A DNA stretch of 64,000 bases from Candidatus Melainabacteria bacterium (GCA_016699165.1 CP064963.1:2294001-2358000); one strand, 5' to 3'; shown: positions 43,921 to 52,938, counted from the first letter of the stretch. Program-made: numbers and translations. Notes: generated by a model not told the origin, from the letters alone.

Positions 43921-44943
43921 ATGGCCAACCCAAATAAAATTGCACCAGGAAATGTCGACGGCGACTTTTTCGTTGACACCAGTTGCATTTCTTGCGGCAA
44001 CTGTCGCGACCTAGCACCATCTAATTTCGCCAAGTCTGGCAAATATTACGTCATAAAGAAACAACCCGAAAATGCACTCGAATTAGACGAGGTGCTAAGC
44101 GCACTGATTTGTTGTCCTCTTGGATCTATCGGAACAAAAGCAACTGGAGCGGGCGCCAAGCAAAGCATCTCCCAGGCGCTCATGCGTTTTCCCGAGCACA
44201 TCGAAGATGATGTTTTTTATTTAGGCTTCAATTCGGCTGACTCTTTTGGTGGCAAAAGTTATTTCATCAAACACCAAGACGGCAATTGGATGGTTGACAG
44301 CCCCAAATTCAGTTCGCGATTGGTGAAATATATCGAGTCTCAAGGCGGACTTGCCTATATTTTTCTTACACACCGAGACGATGTGGCTGAAGCACAAGCT
44401 TATGCTCGTCATTTCAAAGCATCGCGAATAATTCACAAAGCAGACCTTGAAGCGCAAAAAGAGGCAGAAATTGTTTTTGATGGCATCGAAACTTTTAATC
44501 CCCATGCGCAATTTACAATCATCCCTACTCCTGGACACACTATGGGACATTCGATGCTTTTGTATCGCCAAAAATTTCTTTTCTCCGGTGATGTTTTCAC
44601 CTCACGCACTTATTCAAACGAAGATATTGAAGCGTGGCCGCCTTACTACTGCTGGTGTGATTGGGATGAGCAGACAAGATCTATCGAGCGCTTACTGTCA
44701 TATCCGTTTGAATTCATGCTTCCCTCGCATGGACGGCGATTTAAAGGTACTTTGCCAGAAACGAAACGCGCTCTAGAGCAATGTCTCAAACGTTGCCGCG
44801 AAGAAAAAAATCCTGATCCATTATCTTTTGAGCGAGCAGACTTTTTTGATGAAATTGCTCTCTGGGCCAAACAAACAGGACAATTAGAATACGCAAAATA
44901 CGCTGCAGACAAGGCCTCCTCGATTAGACTGAAATTGAATTAG
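43921..44943 (+). CDS. Ferredoxin-domain metallo-beta-lactamase-fold protein
   Basis: The 340-residue product has a single 4Fe-4S ferredoxin domain (residues about 10-75, CISCGNCRDLAP and ICCPLGSIG) and a C-terminal MBL fold with PTPGHTMGHSMLL, FSGDVF and SHGRR. The usual first metal motif HxHxDH is replaced by THRDDVAEA, as in a ferredoxin-MBL branch I recall from cyanobacteria and plants, so metal binding may be altered. A redox or thioester hydrolase role is possible, but the function is not known. The ATG at 43921 fits a -10 box seven bases upstream; an in-frame TTG at 43885 lies inside the amidase stop region. Confidence 0.82.
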   Translation: MANPNKIAPGNVDGDFFVDTSCISCGNCRDLAPSNFAKSGKYYVIKKQPENALELDEVLSALICCPLGSIGTKATGAGAKQSISQALMRFPEHIEDDVFYLGFNSADSFGGKSYFIKHQDGNWMVDSPKFSSRLVKYIESQGGLAYIFLTHRDDVAEAQAYARHFKASRIIHKADLEAQKEAEIVFDGIETFNPHAQFTIIPTPGHTMGHSMLLYRQKFLFSGDVFTSRTYSNEDIEAWPPYYCWCDWDEQTRSIERLLSYPFEFMLPSHGRRFKGTLPETKRALEQCLKRCREEKNPDPLSFERADFFDEIALWAKQTGQLEYAKYAADKASSIRLKLN

Positions 44944-45044
44944 CCTGCATCTAAATGACCAAACTGGCAAGGCTTAGCCTTTTGCCTTTGCGGTTATCAA
45001 CAACACTTAATTTCGCCACGCCACGCTCCCAAACCCTTTATCTG

Positions 45045-45073
45045 AAAAATGAACCGATATCGGTTTATTTTTT
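45045..45073. terminator. Bidirectional terminator between convergent genes
   Basis: AAAAATGAACCG, loop ATAT, CGGTTTATTTTT forms a 12-bp stem with one G-T wobble, with A and T runs on the two sides, so it can end transcription in both directions. It lies between the rightward MBL gene and the leftward 147-residue gene. The core is the perfect palindrome AACCGATATCGGTT (45052-45065), repeated at 52925-52938. Confidence 0.8.
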
Positions 45074-45097
45074 AAAAGGTCTATAGAGGCCGACAGG

Positions 45098-45541
45098 TTA
45101 TTGTTTTTCTTTTTTTCTAGACTCTATTTTGAGCACAATTCCATCTGGAGCAATGGTGCTCATGTCCGACTGGATTTTTTCTGCCAGCTTGGCACTTGCC
45201 GCTAAAATGTGGTTGGCATCGTCAAGTTTGCGCTTTTTCAAAAGATGTTCGATGGTCTCTAATGATTCAGATAATAGTGCTGAATCAGAAGAAATATTTT
45301 TGAGTGAGCGAGAAGATAAAGAATCTAGGGCTTTATTCTCGAATTGTTTAGCCTGATCGTATTCATCTACATTTTTCAAAAGCTCATAACTAATCAGCTT
45401 TAAACGCTCAAGACTGTCTTCAAGCAACGCTTTGCGACGAGCAATTTTTCTGGGACGCGAATTAATCAAATACCAGGTAAGGAAGGCAAAACCAAGCAAG
45501 AACATCAAGCTGACGCTAAGAATAAATAGGGTTTCAGTCAT
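45098..45541 (-). CDS. Small membrane-anchored coiled-coil protein, unknown function
   Basis: The 147-residue product has one N-terminal transmembrane helix (residues about 5-27, LFILSVSLMFLLGFAFLTWY), a basic stretch RPRKIARRK and then about 100 residues of charged helical sequence. No enzyme motif is visible. The topology suggests a single-pass inner-membrane protein with a cytoplasmic helical domain. It is divergent from the small gene at 45666 and ends at a bidirectional terminator. I do not recognise the family. Confidence 0.7.
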   Translation of the reverse strand: MTETLFILSVSLMFLLGFAFLTWYLINSRPRKIARRKALLEDSLERLKLISYELLKNVDEYDQAKQFENKALDSLSSRSLKNISSDSALLSESLETIEHLLKKRKLDDANHILAASAKLAEKIQSDMSTIAPDGIVLKIESRKKEKQ

Positions 45542-45665
45542 TAGAAATGTCGCTATAAAGATTAATTACTTTGTACCGCCTGTCTTCCTATGTTAGTATT
45601 TTGCCAAGATATACAGATTTTATTTAATTCGGGTCATTATCTGCTCAGCGCGAGGGTTGTTTTAT

Positions 45666-45935
45666 ATGTCGACTCAGAAAACAGAAAACGCGTTACAAAC
45701 AGCTATTTCGGAATTAAAAGAATTCGCTTTTCAGAATCAAGGCAATAACACTGAAACAATCAGTTTAGTGTGCGAAATAGAATCTTTGGTGGAAAAGCTG
45801 GAAAAGAAAGCCAATTACTTCAATTTTAGACCTCCCGCTCAAAATATGGTCTCCCCTATAACTTCAATGGCACCTGCTACTGCAATTTCTGCACTTCCTG
45901 TAGTACCTGCTTCAATCGTCCCTGTTACAACCTAA
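45666..45935 (+). CDS. Small protein with helical N-terminus and proline/valine-rich tail, unknown function
   Basis: The 89-residue product begins MSTQKTENALQTAISELKEF, has a charged helical half (to about residue 57, LVEKLEKKANYF) and a tail rich in Pro, Ala and Val. The start is fixed by a strong GAGGG nine bases before the ATG. It has no signal peptide or membrane segment. It converges on murG with a 4-bp overlap of the two ends. The good ribosome site and codon pattern argue for a real gene despite its size. Confidence 0.65.
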   Translation: MSTQKTENALQTAISELKEFAFQNQGNNTETISLVCEIESLVEKLEKKANYFNFRPPAQNMVSPITSMAPATAISALPVVPASIVPVTT

Positions 45936-47065
45936 CAAACCTGGTCACTGCTTAGTTTAATTAGCTGGCTTGCAAGCGATTTGGCTGCATCAGGTCTGCC
46001 CAGTGAAGCCATTGCTTTTTGCATACTAGAAAGCGTTTCACTATCTTTTGCAGGCAGCACCAATTCCTTAATGGTAGCGACAAAACGCTCTACACTAAGC
46101 TCGTCTTGCCTGATAACACGAGCAGCGCCTTTCGATTCGAAGTATTTGGCATTATGGAATTGATGATTCTGTGCTGCATGGGGATAAGGAATGAACACAG
46201 CCGGTTTGCCCAGGGCGGACAATTCGGCTAAGGTCATAGCTCCAGCTCTACACACAGCCAGATCTGATGCCACATAAGCCAGCGCCAGATCTTCAAAATA
46301 GGCTCTGGGAATGTACTGACCCGATGATAGATAGCGTGAATCGACGCGCTTTTTTACTTCTTCCAGATTCTTTTCACCGCATTGATGAATTATCTGCATT
46401 TTGCCTGAATCTAAGAGTTGTGGCAGGGCATTTATGAGAGTCTCGTTCAGTGCGCGCGCACCTTGCGAGCCACCTGTGACAATTATAGTTTTTAGATCTG
46501 TGCGTATTTCCAGCTTTTGACACGCAGCATCATGCAAAAGTGGATTGACGAAATTGGCACCAACTGGATTTCCATTTACTATTACTTGCTCGCAAACGCC
46601 TGGCAGACGAGTCTTTGCCCCTTCCATACTAAGCGAAACTATGTTAGCCCAGCGCGAAAAAAGTTTGTTCACAAGCCCCGGATAAGCGTCTGGCTCGTGC
46701 ACGGCAAAAGGAATATTCAATTGCTTAGCAGCAAAAAGAGCAGGAGCAGATGCGTATCCGCCTGTACCTAGCACCGCAGTTGGTGCAAAGTCTTTGAAAA
46801 TTTTGCGACACTCATACATTGAGCGCGACATCTGCGCGACCCAGACGATAAGAGAGAGTGACGCTTTGCGAGGCAACCCAGAAACATCAAGACCATAAAA
46901 TTTTATGCCACGCTCTGCGGCTAGCCGCTCTTCCATATGGTCTTTGGCACCGATATAAAGCAGGTCTATATCTTTTGTTTGACGCAAAAGTTCATCGTGT
47001 ACCGATAGAGCCGGGTAAATATGCCCCCCGGTGCCTCCGCCGGTTAAAACGATGCGATGTTTCAT
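45932..47065 (-). CDS. murG: UDP-GlcNAc:lipid I N-acetylglucosaminyltransferase
   Basis: The 377-residue membrane-associated GT-B enzyme makes lipid II on the cytoplasmic face. It has IVLTGGGTGGHIYPALSV, TGGYASAPALFAA, VHEPDAYPGL, VTGGSQGARALNE and the donor-site block CRAGAMTLAELSALGKPAV with PYPHAAQNHQFHNA. It follows ftsW with a 1-bp overlap, in a leftward murD-ftsW-murG order seen in many dcw clusters. Confidence 0.97.
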   Translation of the reverse strand: MKHRIVLTGGGTGGHIYPALSVHDELLRQTKDIDLLYIGAKDHMEERLAAERGIKFYGLDVSGLPRKASLSLIVWVAQMSRSMYECRKIFKDFAPTAVLGTGGYASAPALFAAKQLNIPFAVHEPDAYPGLVNKLFSRWANIVSLSMEGAKTRLPGVCEQVIVNGNPVGANFVNPLLHDAACQKLEIRTDLKTIIVTGGSQGARALNETLINALPQLLDSGKMQIIHQCGEKNLEEVKKRVDSRYLSSGQYIPRAYFEDLALAYVASDLAVCRAGAMTLAELSALGKPAVFIPYPHAAQNHQFHNAKYFESKGAARVIRQDELSVERFVATIKELVLPAKDSETLSSMQKAMASLGRPDAAKSLASQLIKLSSDQVC

Positions 47066-48324
47066 TAATTGCTAAATTCGGCTGCTTGAGCTGGAGTGGG
47101 CTCTTTTTTGTTCGGGTCATAATCGCGCGAGATAGAAAGCAAGATGCCAACCATCGCAAGCGTAATTACAATCGAGCTTCCACCATAACTAATAAATGGA
47201 AGCGTGATACCAGTTACAGGAATAATGGCAGTAGCAACCATGATATTTATTACGGCTTGAACGCAAAGCGAGCTTGTGATGCCGATTGCAAGCAGTCTGC
47301 CAAATAGGCTTGTGGCGTCGCTTGCGATTTTAAAACCGTAATACCCAAATGCAACAAAGAGTCCAATCAAAATTAGACATCCAAGAAGTCCTAATTCTTC
47401 AGCCACAACAGCAAAAATGAAGTCGGCGTGTTGCACTGGAAGGTAGTGCAGTTTTTGCAATGATTGACCAAAACCAAGTCCGGTCCAACCACCAGATCCT
47501 ATAGCTAATTGAGCCTGAATGATATTCCATCCGTCTTGTTGCGGAAACTGATAAGGGTCAATCCAGCTCATAATGCGCTTCATTTGATAAGGCGTATTTT
47601 GAATCTTGTGCCAGATGAGCAAAGCCCCACCGCCAAGCGCGCCGAACATCAACATTGAATTGGTGCCGCTTATGTAAAGCAATGCGATCAGCCCCGAAAG
47701 TATGGACATGGCACTACCTAAGTCCGGCTGTTTAACTACGATAGCAGCCATTCCGATAGTTATAGCGATACGAAAGAGTACTTGTCTATGCCACCAAAAA
47801 TGTCTGGATAGTCCAGCCGACAATAGCAAGATTGAACTTATTTTGGCAAGTTCGGATGGCTGAAACTGAAAGGGTCCAAAATTAAGCCAGCGACTGGATC
47901 CGTGCGAGGTGGTAGAAAGACCTGGCACCATCGTTAGTGCAAGCATTATCACTGCCACTATTGAAAGTGGCCAACCAAATTTCTTGAGCTTACGATAGTC
48001 ATATTTGCTAACTACAAACATCACGACAAAGCCTAGCAAACAAGCAATTGTTTGCTTTCTCAGGTACTGAGTAGCATCGTGATATTGATGCAAAGCCATA
48101 GGTGCCGATGCGCTGAACACAGCCATCAGACCAAATCCACACAAAGCAGTGACAACTACTATGAGATGTTTATTTGGCAATCCGCGAAAAACCGAAGAAT
48201 AGATATCGGCAAGGTCGCTTGCGTCATGCATGTCGTCTGATTTTCTTCTCGCCGATCCAAGCCCGTTATTTGGCTTGGGACGCGAGCTCTTTCTGTTTTG
48301 CACGGACAATATTTTTGAAGACAT
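47065..48324 (-). CDS. ftsW: Peptidoglycan glycosyltransferase FtsW (SEDS family)
   Basis: The 419-residue SEDS protein polymerises lipid II at the division septum. About ten helices are seen, with GSSRWLNFGPFQFQPSELAK, VVKQPDLGSAM, AIGSGGWTGLGFGQS, HADFIFAVVAEELG and the closing LPFISYGGSSI. The start is the ATG at 48324, which has AGGAG seven bases upstream, inside the murD end (59-bp overlap). The N-terminal 50 residues are basic, polar and cytoplasmic. FtsW fits better than RodA because of the murD/murG context. Confidence 0.93.
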   Translation of the reverse strand: MSSKILSVQNRKSSRPKPNNGLGSARRKSDDMHDASDLADIYSSVFRGLPNKHLIVVVTALCGFGLMAVFSASAPMALHQYHDATQYLRKQTIACLLGFVVMFVVSKYDYRKLKKFGWPLSIVAVIMLALTMVPGLSTTSHGSSRWLNFGPFQFQPSELAKISSILLLSAGLSRHFWWHRQVLFRIAITIGMAAIVVKQPDLGSAMSILSGLIALLYISGTNSMLMFGALGGGALLIWHKIQNTPYQMKRIMSWIDPYQFPQQDGWNIIQAQLAIGSGGWTGLGFGQSLQKLHYLPVQHADFIFAVVAEELGLLGCLILIGLFVAFGYYGFKIASDATSLFGRLLAIGITSSLCVQAVINIMVATAIIPVTGITLPFISYGGSSIVITLAMVGILLSISRDYDPNKKEPTPAQAAEFSN

Positions 48325-49669
48325 GTCCTCGCTCCTCATAGTCCCTAAACATATCGAAACTGGCGCAGGCAGGCGAAAGAAGCACAGGTCCCGACTTGAG
48401 ATCCAGTGCCAATTTCACTGCAGCGTCCAATGTGGCTACACGATGAATGTTTTGCACACCCATCGAATTAAAATTTTGATTAAAGCGCTCAGCCGCCTCA
48501 CCAATCAAAATTACAGCATTTGTGCTTTGTCTGACCCTTGTGGCAAGATCACCAAGGGCAGTGCCCTTATCTTTTCCGCCAGCAATTAAAATCACTTTTT
48601 GATTGCCGAAAGCTTCTAGCGCTTTAATGGTCGACTCTGTATTTGTGGCTTTAGAGTCGTTATAAAATTCGATACCATCTATGGTATCAATAAATTCCAG
48701 TCGGTGTTCGAGTGCTGTAAAAGATTGAAGTGCTTTGGCTATAATTTTGGCATCAACTCCCAAAAGTAATGCACACGAAGCAGCAGCCAGAGCGTTTTCC
48801 ACGTTATGGGCGCCTTTTATTTTAAGCTGGTCCACTCGACATAGTGCATGCACCTGCATGTTTTTGCGCAAACAAATAAACTGGTCGGAAACATAAGCAC
48901 CTTGAATGCAGCCTTCAAGCTCTGTCTTCTGCGAAAAAGGGAAAATCTCAGCCATCGTGGTGGTGCCGATTACTATGGGGTCGTCGAAATTCAAAACAGC
49001 AAATGACGACATGCCCTGTTTATAGAAAAGTTTTTGTTTGGCTTTGATGTAAGGCTCAAGCCCCTGGTGCCAATCTAAATGATCTGGAGTTAAATTGAGC
49101 CAGACCCCTATCTTGGGCGCGAAATTGGTGCAATATTCAAGCTGGTACGAACTTACTTCAGCCACTAGAAAGTCGACTTTCTTACCTTCTTCAGCCTGGG
49201 TCAATACTTCTAAAATTGGCACGCCGATATTGCCGCAGTAAGGAGCGTTAAATCCAGCTTCTTGCAAAATGTGGCTAATTAAAGCTGTAGTAGTCGATTT
49301 GCCGTTAGTGCCAGTTACAGCAACAATAGGCATTTTTGCCATCTCAGCCCTACGTGCGGCGAATTCGATATCGCTTATAACTTCGATTCCACGCTCGCGA
49401 GCCTTTTCGATAATGGGCAGATTGGGCGCCATTCCAGGACTTACGATGCATGTTTGGGCTTTAGCTAAGCTCTGGTCTGTGTGACCACCAAATTCGCACT
49501 CGACTGAAAGTTTTTTAAGCTCGGCTTGAACAGCCTCAGAGACTTTTTCTTTGGGTGCAGAATCAGAAACAAATATATCAAAACCTAGACGTTTCAGATA
49601 TCTGACAGAAGCCAATCCGCTCCTACCTAGTCCAAAGACAGTTATATTGCGATTTTGCGACTTCTCCAC
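48266..49669 (-). CDS. murD: UDP-N-acetylmuramoyl-L-alanine:D-glutamate ligase
   Basis: This 467-residue Mur ligase adds D-glutamate to UDP-MurNAc-L-Ala in the cytoplasm. It has ITVFGLGRSGLASVRYL, VSPGMAPNLPII, the ATP loop VTGTNGKSTTTALI, LNLTPDHLDWHQ, KIKGAHNVENALAA and FYNDSKATNTEST. The GTG at 49669 gives nine residues before the first strand, as in known MurD. The frame extends to a GTG at 49702, but that codon lies in a 12-bp hairpin stem. The gene overlaps ftsW by 59 bp. Confidence 0.93.
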   Translation of the reverse strand: MEKSQNRNITVFGLGRSGLASVRYLKRLGFDIFVSDSAPKEKVSEAVQAELKKLSVECEFGGHTDQSLAKAQTCIVSPGMAPNLPIIEKARERGIEVISDIEFAARRAEMAKMPIVAVTGTNGKSTTTALISHILQEAGFNAPYCGNIGVPILEVLTQAEEGKKVDFLVAEVSSYQLEYCTNFAPKIGVWLNLTPDHLDWHQGLEPYIKAKQKLFYKQGMSSFAVLNFDDPIVIGTTTMAEIFPFSQKTELEGCIQGAYVSDQFICLRKNMQVHALCRVDQLKIKGAHNVENALAAASCALLLGVDAKIIAKALQSFTALEHRLEFIDTIDGIEFYNDSKATNTESTIKALEAFGNQKVILIAGGKDKGTALGDLATRVRQSTNAVILIGEAAERFNQNFNSMGVQNIHRVATLDAAVKLALDLKSGPVLLSPACASFDMFRDYEERGHVFKNIVRAKQKELASQAK

Positions 49670-49696
49670 CGCCCAATAATAACAACTCTTCAAAGC

Positions 49697-49734
49697 AAAC
49701 ACTACCTGAATTTTTTAGTTTCCAGGTAGTGTTT
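49697..49734. terminator. Hairpin between the TPR gene and murD
   Basis: AAACACTACCTG and CAGGTAGTGTTT form a perfect 12-bp stem with a 14-nt loop, 37 bp after the TPR gene stop. On the plus strand it is followed by a T-rich run; on the minus strand, the direction of both flanking genes, only GTTTGCTTT follows. It may be a partial terminator or attenuator before murD. Confidence 0.6.
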
Positions 49735-49770
49735 TGTTGTTTTATTTGAAAGTAGCTGTAAAGACCAGCT

Positions 49771-51648
49771 TTAACCGCCGCGCTTGGCTGCAGCTTCTTT
49801 TTCTTTCATCTCGAGCTTATATGCCTTTTCTTTAAGATTGCCAATCTTTTTATTGAGCTTTTCGAGTTCTTTGGGTGGGATACTCGGGCTTAACGCAATA
49901 TAAGCATTGTATTGCTCTACGGCTTCTTTCAAGTCTTTAGAAGCTTGTGGTTTCACTCGCTCTAAAGTCGAGGCTAGCGAGTAGCGAGCCATCGGCACTT
50001 TAGGGTCACCATATATAGAGGCATGATATTTGTCGATGGCTGAAGGCAATTGTTTTTTGCGCGACAAATCATCAGCAAGAGTAAGGTCTTGCTTAGCTAC
50101 GTCGCGTGCTTTGGCCACTTGATTCATACCGCGTTTGACCCGAGCTTCGCCACCAGGGAAGGTGGATGCTTTTTTGAAAGCAGCTTCGGCATTCTTCAAA
50201 TCTTTGATCATCAAGGCAAGATCTGCTACAGCAAAAGCGCTTTTAGCATCTGGTGCGTTATTTATTACTGTAGCCATTTGTTGATCGGCTTCAGCAAATT
50301 TATCTTGGGCAAGAAGAGCTTCGGCATAAGCTATACGCTCACCATCGTTGGATGGCGGTTGAATAGATTTGAGATCTACTGGCTCACCAGCCATGATGCG
50401 CATTTTCATTTGTGCCAGGCGCAATTCCATATTGTTTGGGTTCATTGCTACTGCTTTGTCGATCATACCTTTGGCATTTTCATACTCGTTTGAAACAAAA
50501 AAGGCGCTAGTGGCATCTTTATTTGCTTTGAGATAATAGCCACGAGTAAGACCCTGAGCGGCTTGAGCATCTTGTGGACTTTTCTCTAGCACGAGCGAAT
50601 ATTCTTTGATTGCATCATCCAGTTTTTCTAATTTCAAACTGAGGTCAGCCACACGCATATGCAGTGGTGTGCTGTCGGGATTAAGAGCCAGACCCGATCG
50701 AACGTCCGAAATAGCTAGCTCTAAATCTCCACGAGATTCGGTGATGTCAGCTTTACCCAAATAAGGATCTGGATTTTCTGGCTTAATGCGAATAGATTCA
50801 TTATAGGCTTGAACAGCCGCTGTAGTGTTACCTTGAGCAGCATAAATTTCACCACGTGTTTGCCAAACTGGAGCGCTATTTCTGTTTTGATAAAGCGAAG
50901 TATTGAGCTCTTTGAGAGCTTCATCATATAGACCTTGTTTGAAATAAGTTCTACCCAGTCCATAGTGAGCAGTGGAGTTGCCCGAGGCAAGCGAGATTGC
51001 TTGTTTGAAATCAGCAACAGCAGAAGCGTAATCGCCTTTGGTCAGACTAACTAAACCAGAACCACTAAATGCTTCTGAAAAATGTGGATCATTTTTTTGA
51101 GCTTCTTTAAATTCGTTGAGAGCTTCATCCAGTCTGCCTTGGGTGCGGTAGATGTTACCCAAGGTGTAATGCGCTTCTGGCATACCAGGGTCAATATTCA
51201 ATCCCATTTTTGCTTCGGCTTCGGCATTTTTTAAAATTGCATCTGTTTGATTGCGAATGGTCTGACTCGATGACTGCAATCTGTTATACATAACCATGGC
51301 AAGACCGGCATGAGCAGGAGCGTTTTGCGGATCTAATTCAAGAGTTTTTTTAAATTCTGTTTCGGCGGCGTCAAGCTTAAACTGCTTAGCCATTGCCATA
51401 CCGTAGCCAACATGTCCGGGTATGCTCTTAGGATTGCGCTGAATAGCATCGTGATACAACTTTTCAGCATCGCCAAACTTGCCCTGAATCATGGCTTCGT
51501 CGCCCAGTACCACGTCCTTTTCTAGTTTTACTTTGTATGTTTTTCTCTCTTTACAGATAGCCTGACTGCCGACACTGTCGCAATTCATGCCGATCACAGG
51601 CAATAAACCAAGTGTGCAAGCTAGAATCGAACTGGTTAAGATGCGCAT
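49771..51648 (-). CDS. Exported TPR-repeat protein
   Basis: The 625-residue protein starts with a signal-like segment (MRILTSSILACTLGLLPVIG, with a nearby Cys) and then has at least ten TPR units over residues 45-360, for example ALNEFKEAQKNDPHFSEAFS and LNTSLYQNRNSAPVWQTRG. Further helical repeats run to the end, which closes in a basic, alanine-rich stretch (EMKEKEAAAKRGG). It is likely a periplasmic or outer-membrane scaffold for protein assembly. GGAGA six bases before the ATG supports the start. It is divergent from yebC. Confidence 0.85.
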   Translation of the reverse strand: MRILTSSILACTLGLLPVIGMNCDSVGSQAICKERKTYKVKLEKDVVLGDEAMIQGKFGDAEKLYHDAIQRNPKSIPGHVGYGMAMAKQFKLDAAETEFKKTLELDPQNAPAHAGLAMVMYNRLQSSSQTIRNQTDAILKNAEAEAKMGLNIDPGMPEAHYTLGNIYRTQGRLDEALNEFKEAQKNDPHFSEAFSGSGLVSLTKGDYASAVADFKQAISLASGNSTAHYGLGRTYFKQGLYDEALKELNTSLYQNRNSAPVWQTRGEIYAAQGNTTAAVQAYNESIRIKPENPDPYLGKADITESRGDLELAISDVRSGLALNPDSTPLHMRVADLSLKLEKLDDAIKEYSLVLEKSPQDAQAAQGLTRGYYLKANKDATSAFFVSNEYENAKGMIDKAVAMNPNNMELRLAQMKMRIMAGEPVDLKSIQPPSNDGERIAYAEALLAQDKFAEADQQMATVINNAPDAKSAFAVADLALMIKDLKNAEAAFKKASTFPGGEARVKRGMNQVAKARDVAKQDLTLADDLSRKKQLPSAIDKYHASIYGDPKVPMARYSLASTLERVKPQASKDLKEAVEQYNAYIALSPSIPPKELEKLNKKIGNLKEKAYKLEMKEKEAAAKRGG

Positions 51649-51782
51649 ATTTTTCTCCGTTGGAAATGCAGTAAAACTGCCCGTAGCACAACTGCCTTTT
51701 CAAAATGCTTTCGCAAAATCAGGCAGGAGTCAGATTCTACCCGGTTAAAGAAAAAAACCAAATTCATGACAACTGCACTATT

Positions 51783-51810
51783 TTGTTGCGACGGATCTTT
51801 GCAGTAAACT
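51783..51810 (+). promoter_or_regulatory. Promoter of the yebC-type gene
   Basis: TTGTTG, a 16-bp spacer and TAAACT end eight bases before the ATG at 51819. No Shine-Dalgarno sequence lies between. This is another likely leaderless start. Confidence 0.5.
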
Positions 51811-51818
51811 CTACAGTT

Positions 51819-52580
51819 ATGTCTGGTCATTCCAAGTGGGCAACTATAAAACGTCAAAAAGCGGTGGTCGATGCCAAACGTGGTGTGGTCTATGCCAAAA
51901 TGGCGCGCGAAATAATCGTCGCAGCTAAGCTTGGCGGCTCTGATCCGCAAGCAAATTTTCGACTGCGCACAGCCATTGAACGGGCAAAAGCTGAAGGCGT
52001 ACCAAACGACAATATAGATAGAGCAATTGAAAAAGGTGCCGGTACAACAGGTGCAAGCGACGTAGAAGAGCTCACCTACGAAGGCTACGGTCCTGGCGGT
52101 ATAGCCATACTTGTGAAATGCGCTACAGACAATAGACATAGAACGGCTGGCGATCTACGTTTCTACTTTTCAAAAAACGGCGGCAATATGGGCGAGAGCG
52201 GATGTGTGTCGTGGATGTTCAAAGAACGAGGCGAGATAAGCGTTACCAAAGACCAGAAGCTCGATGAAGACGAGCTGCTTTTAAGAATCAGCGATGCAGG
52301 CGCCGATGACTTATTGGACCAGGATGACTGTCTTTTAGCCATTTGCCCCTCACAATATTTTGAGCAAGTACAAAATGCATGCCGCCAGGCTGGCGCGAAG
52401 ATTGAAAGCGCAGAGATTGTGATGTCGCCAGACAATACAGTTGAGGTCGAAGACAAGTCTATGGCTCGCTCTTTGCTCAAACTAATAGACACGCTTGAGA
52501 ATCACGACGATGTACAGCACGTCTACGCCAACTTCGACATCAATGGCGAGTGGCTTGAAGAATTTGGTCGAGAAAACTAA
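51819..52580 (+). CDS. yebC: YebC/PmpR-family DNA-binding regulator
   Basis: The 253-residue cytoplasmic protein matches the YebC family along its length: MSGHSKWATIKRQKAVVDAK, AAKLGGSDPQANFRLRTAIE, VPNDNIDRAIEKGAG, YEGYGPGGIAILVKCATDN, NGGNMGESGCVSWMF and HDDVQHVYANFDI at the C-terminus. Members act as transcription regulators or in translation of proline stretches. In-frame starts upstream exist, but the conserved MSGHSKW fixes the ATG at 51819. It is usually next to ruvC; not so here. Confidence 0.94.
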   Translation: MSGHSKWATIKRQKAVVDAKRGVVYAKMAREIIVAAKLGGSDPQANFRLRTAIERAKAEGVPNDNIDRAIEKGAGTTGASDVEELTYEGYGPGGIAILVKCATDNRHRTAGDLRFYFSKNGGNMGESGCVSWMFKERGEISVTKDQKLDEDELLLRISDAGADDLLDQDDCLLAICPSQYFEQVQNACRQAGAKIESAEIVMSPDNTVEVEDKSMARSLLKLIDTLENHDDVQHVYANFDINGEWLEEFGREN

Positions 52581-52694
52581 CAAACGCATTCCTTATATAT
52601 AGGAACAGAAATCGTATGGGTTTGAATGTAGAAATTTATGCTCAAACACTCTCTTGACATACCGGGCTCTTGTAACGAACTCGCAATAGTTTAT

Positions 52695-52720
52695 CTCTTT
52701 GAATTTAGGGATTCAAAGAG
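52695..52720 (+). terminator. Hairpin downstream of the yebC gene
   Basis: CTCTTTGAAT, loop TTAGGG, ATTCAAAGAG: a perfect 10-bp stem 115 bp after the yebC stop. No T run follows, so it may act as an RNA-stabilising end structure or a factor-dependent terminator rather than an intrinsic one. Confidence 0.45.
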
Positions 52721-52924
52721 GCGTTTAATCTGAACTCAAAGACGAAGAACTAGTTGGTGAGCCACTTTTATATGCACTAACTTGGTCTGAATTATTAAAT
52801 CGACCCCATTACATGCATACTCACTGATTAAATTGTTCCGACCCGCATCGATCGTTACATTTCGTAACCGCAACGTCCACTTGCCCTTTACAGTGCCCTT
52901 ACATGAGAAGACACTCACAAATCA

Positions 52925-52938
52925 AACCGATATCGGTT
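52925..52938. repeat. Perfect 14-bp palindrome, second copy
   Basis: AACCGATATCGGTT is identical to the core of the terminator at 45052-45065. Here no A/T runs flank it, so it is not a terminator. It lies about 240 bp before the RlpA-like gene and could be a dyad binding site for a regulator. Confidence 0.5.

Noticed and set aside
46517..47307. Plus-strand open frames inside murG and ftsW
   Set aside because: Shadows of well-supported leftward genes; no ribosome sites or domain signatures.
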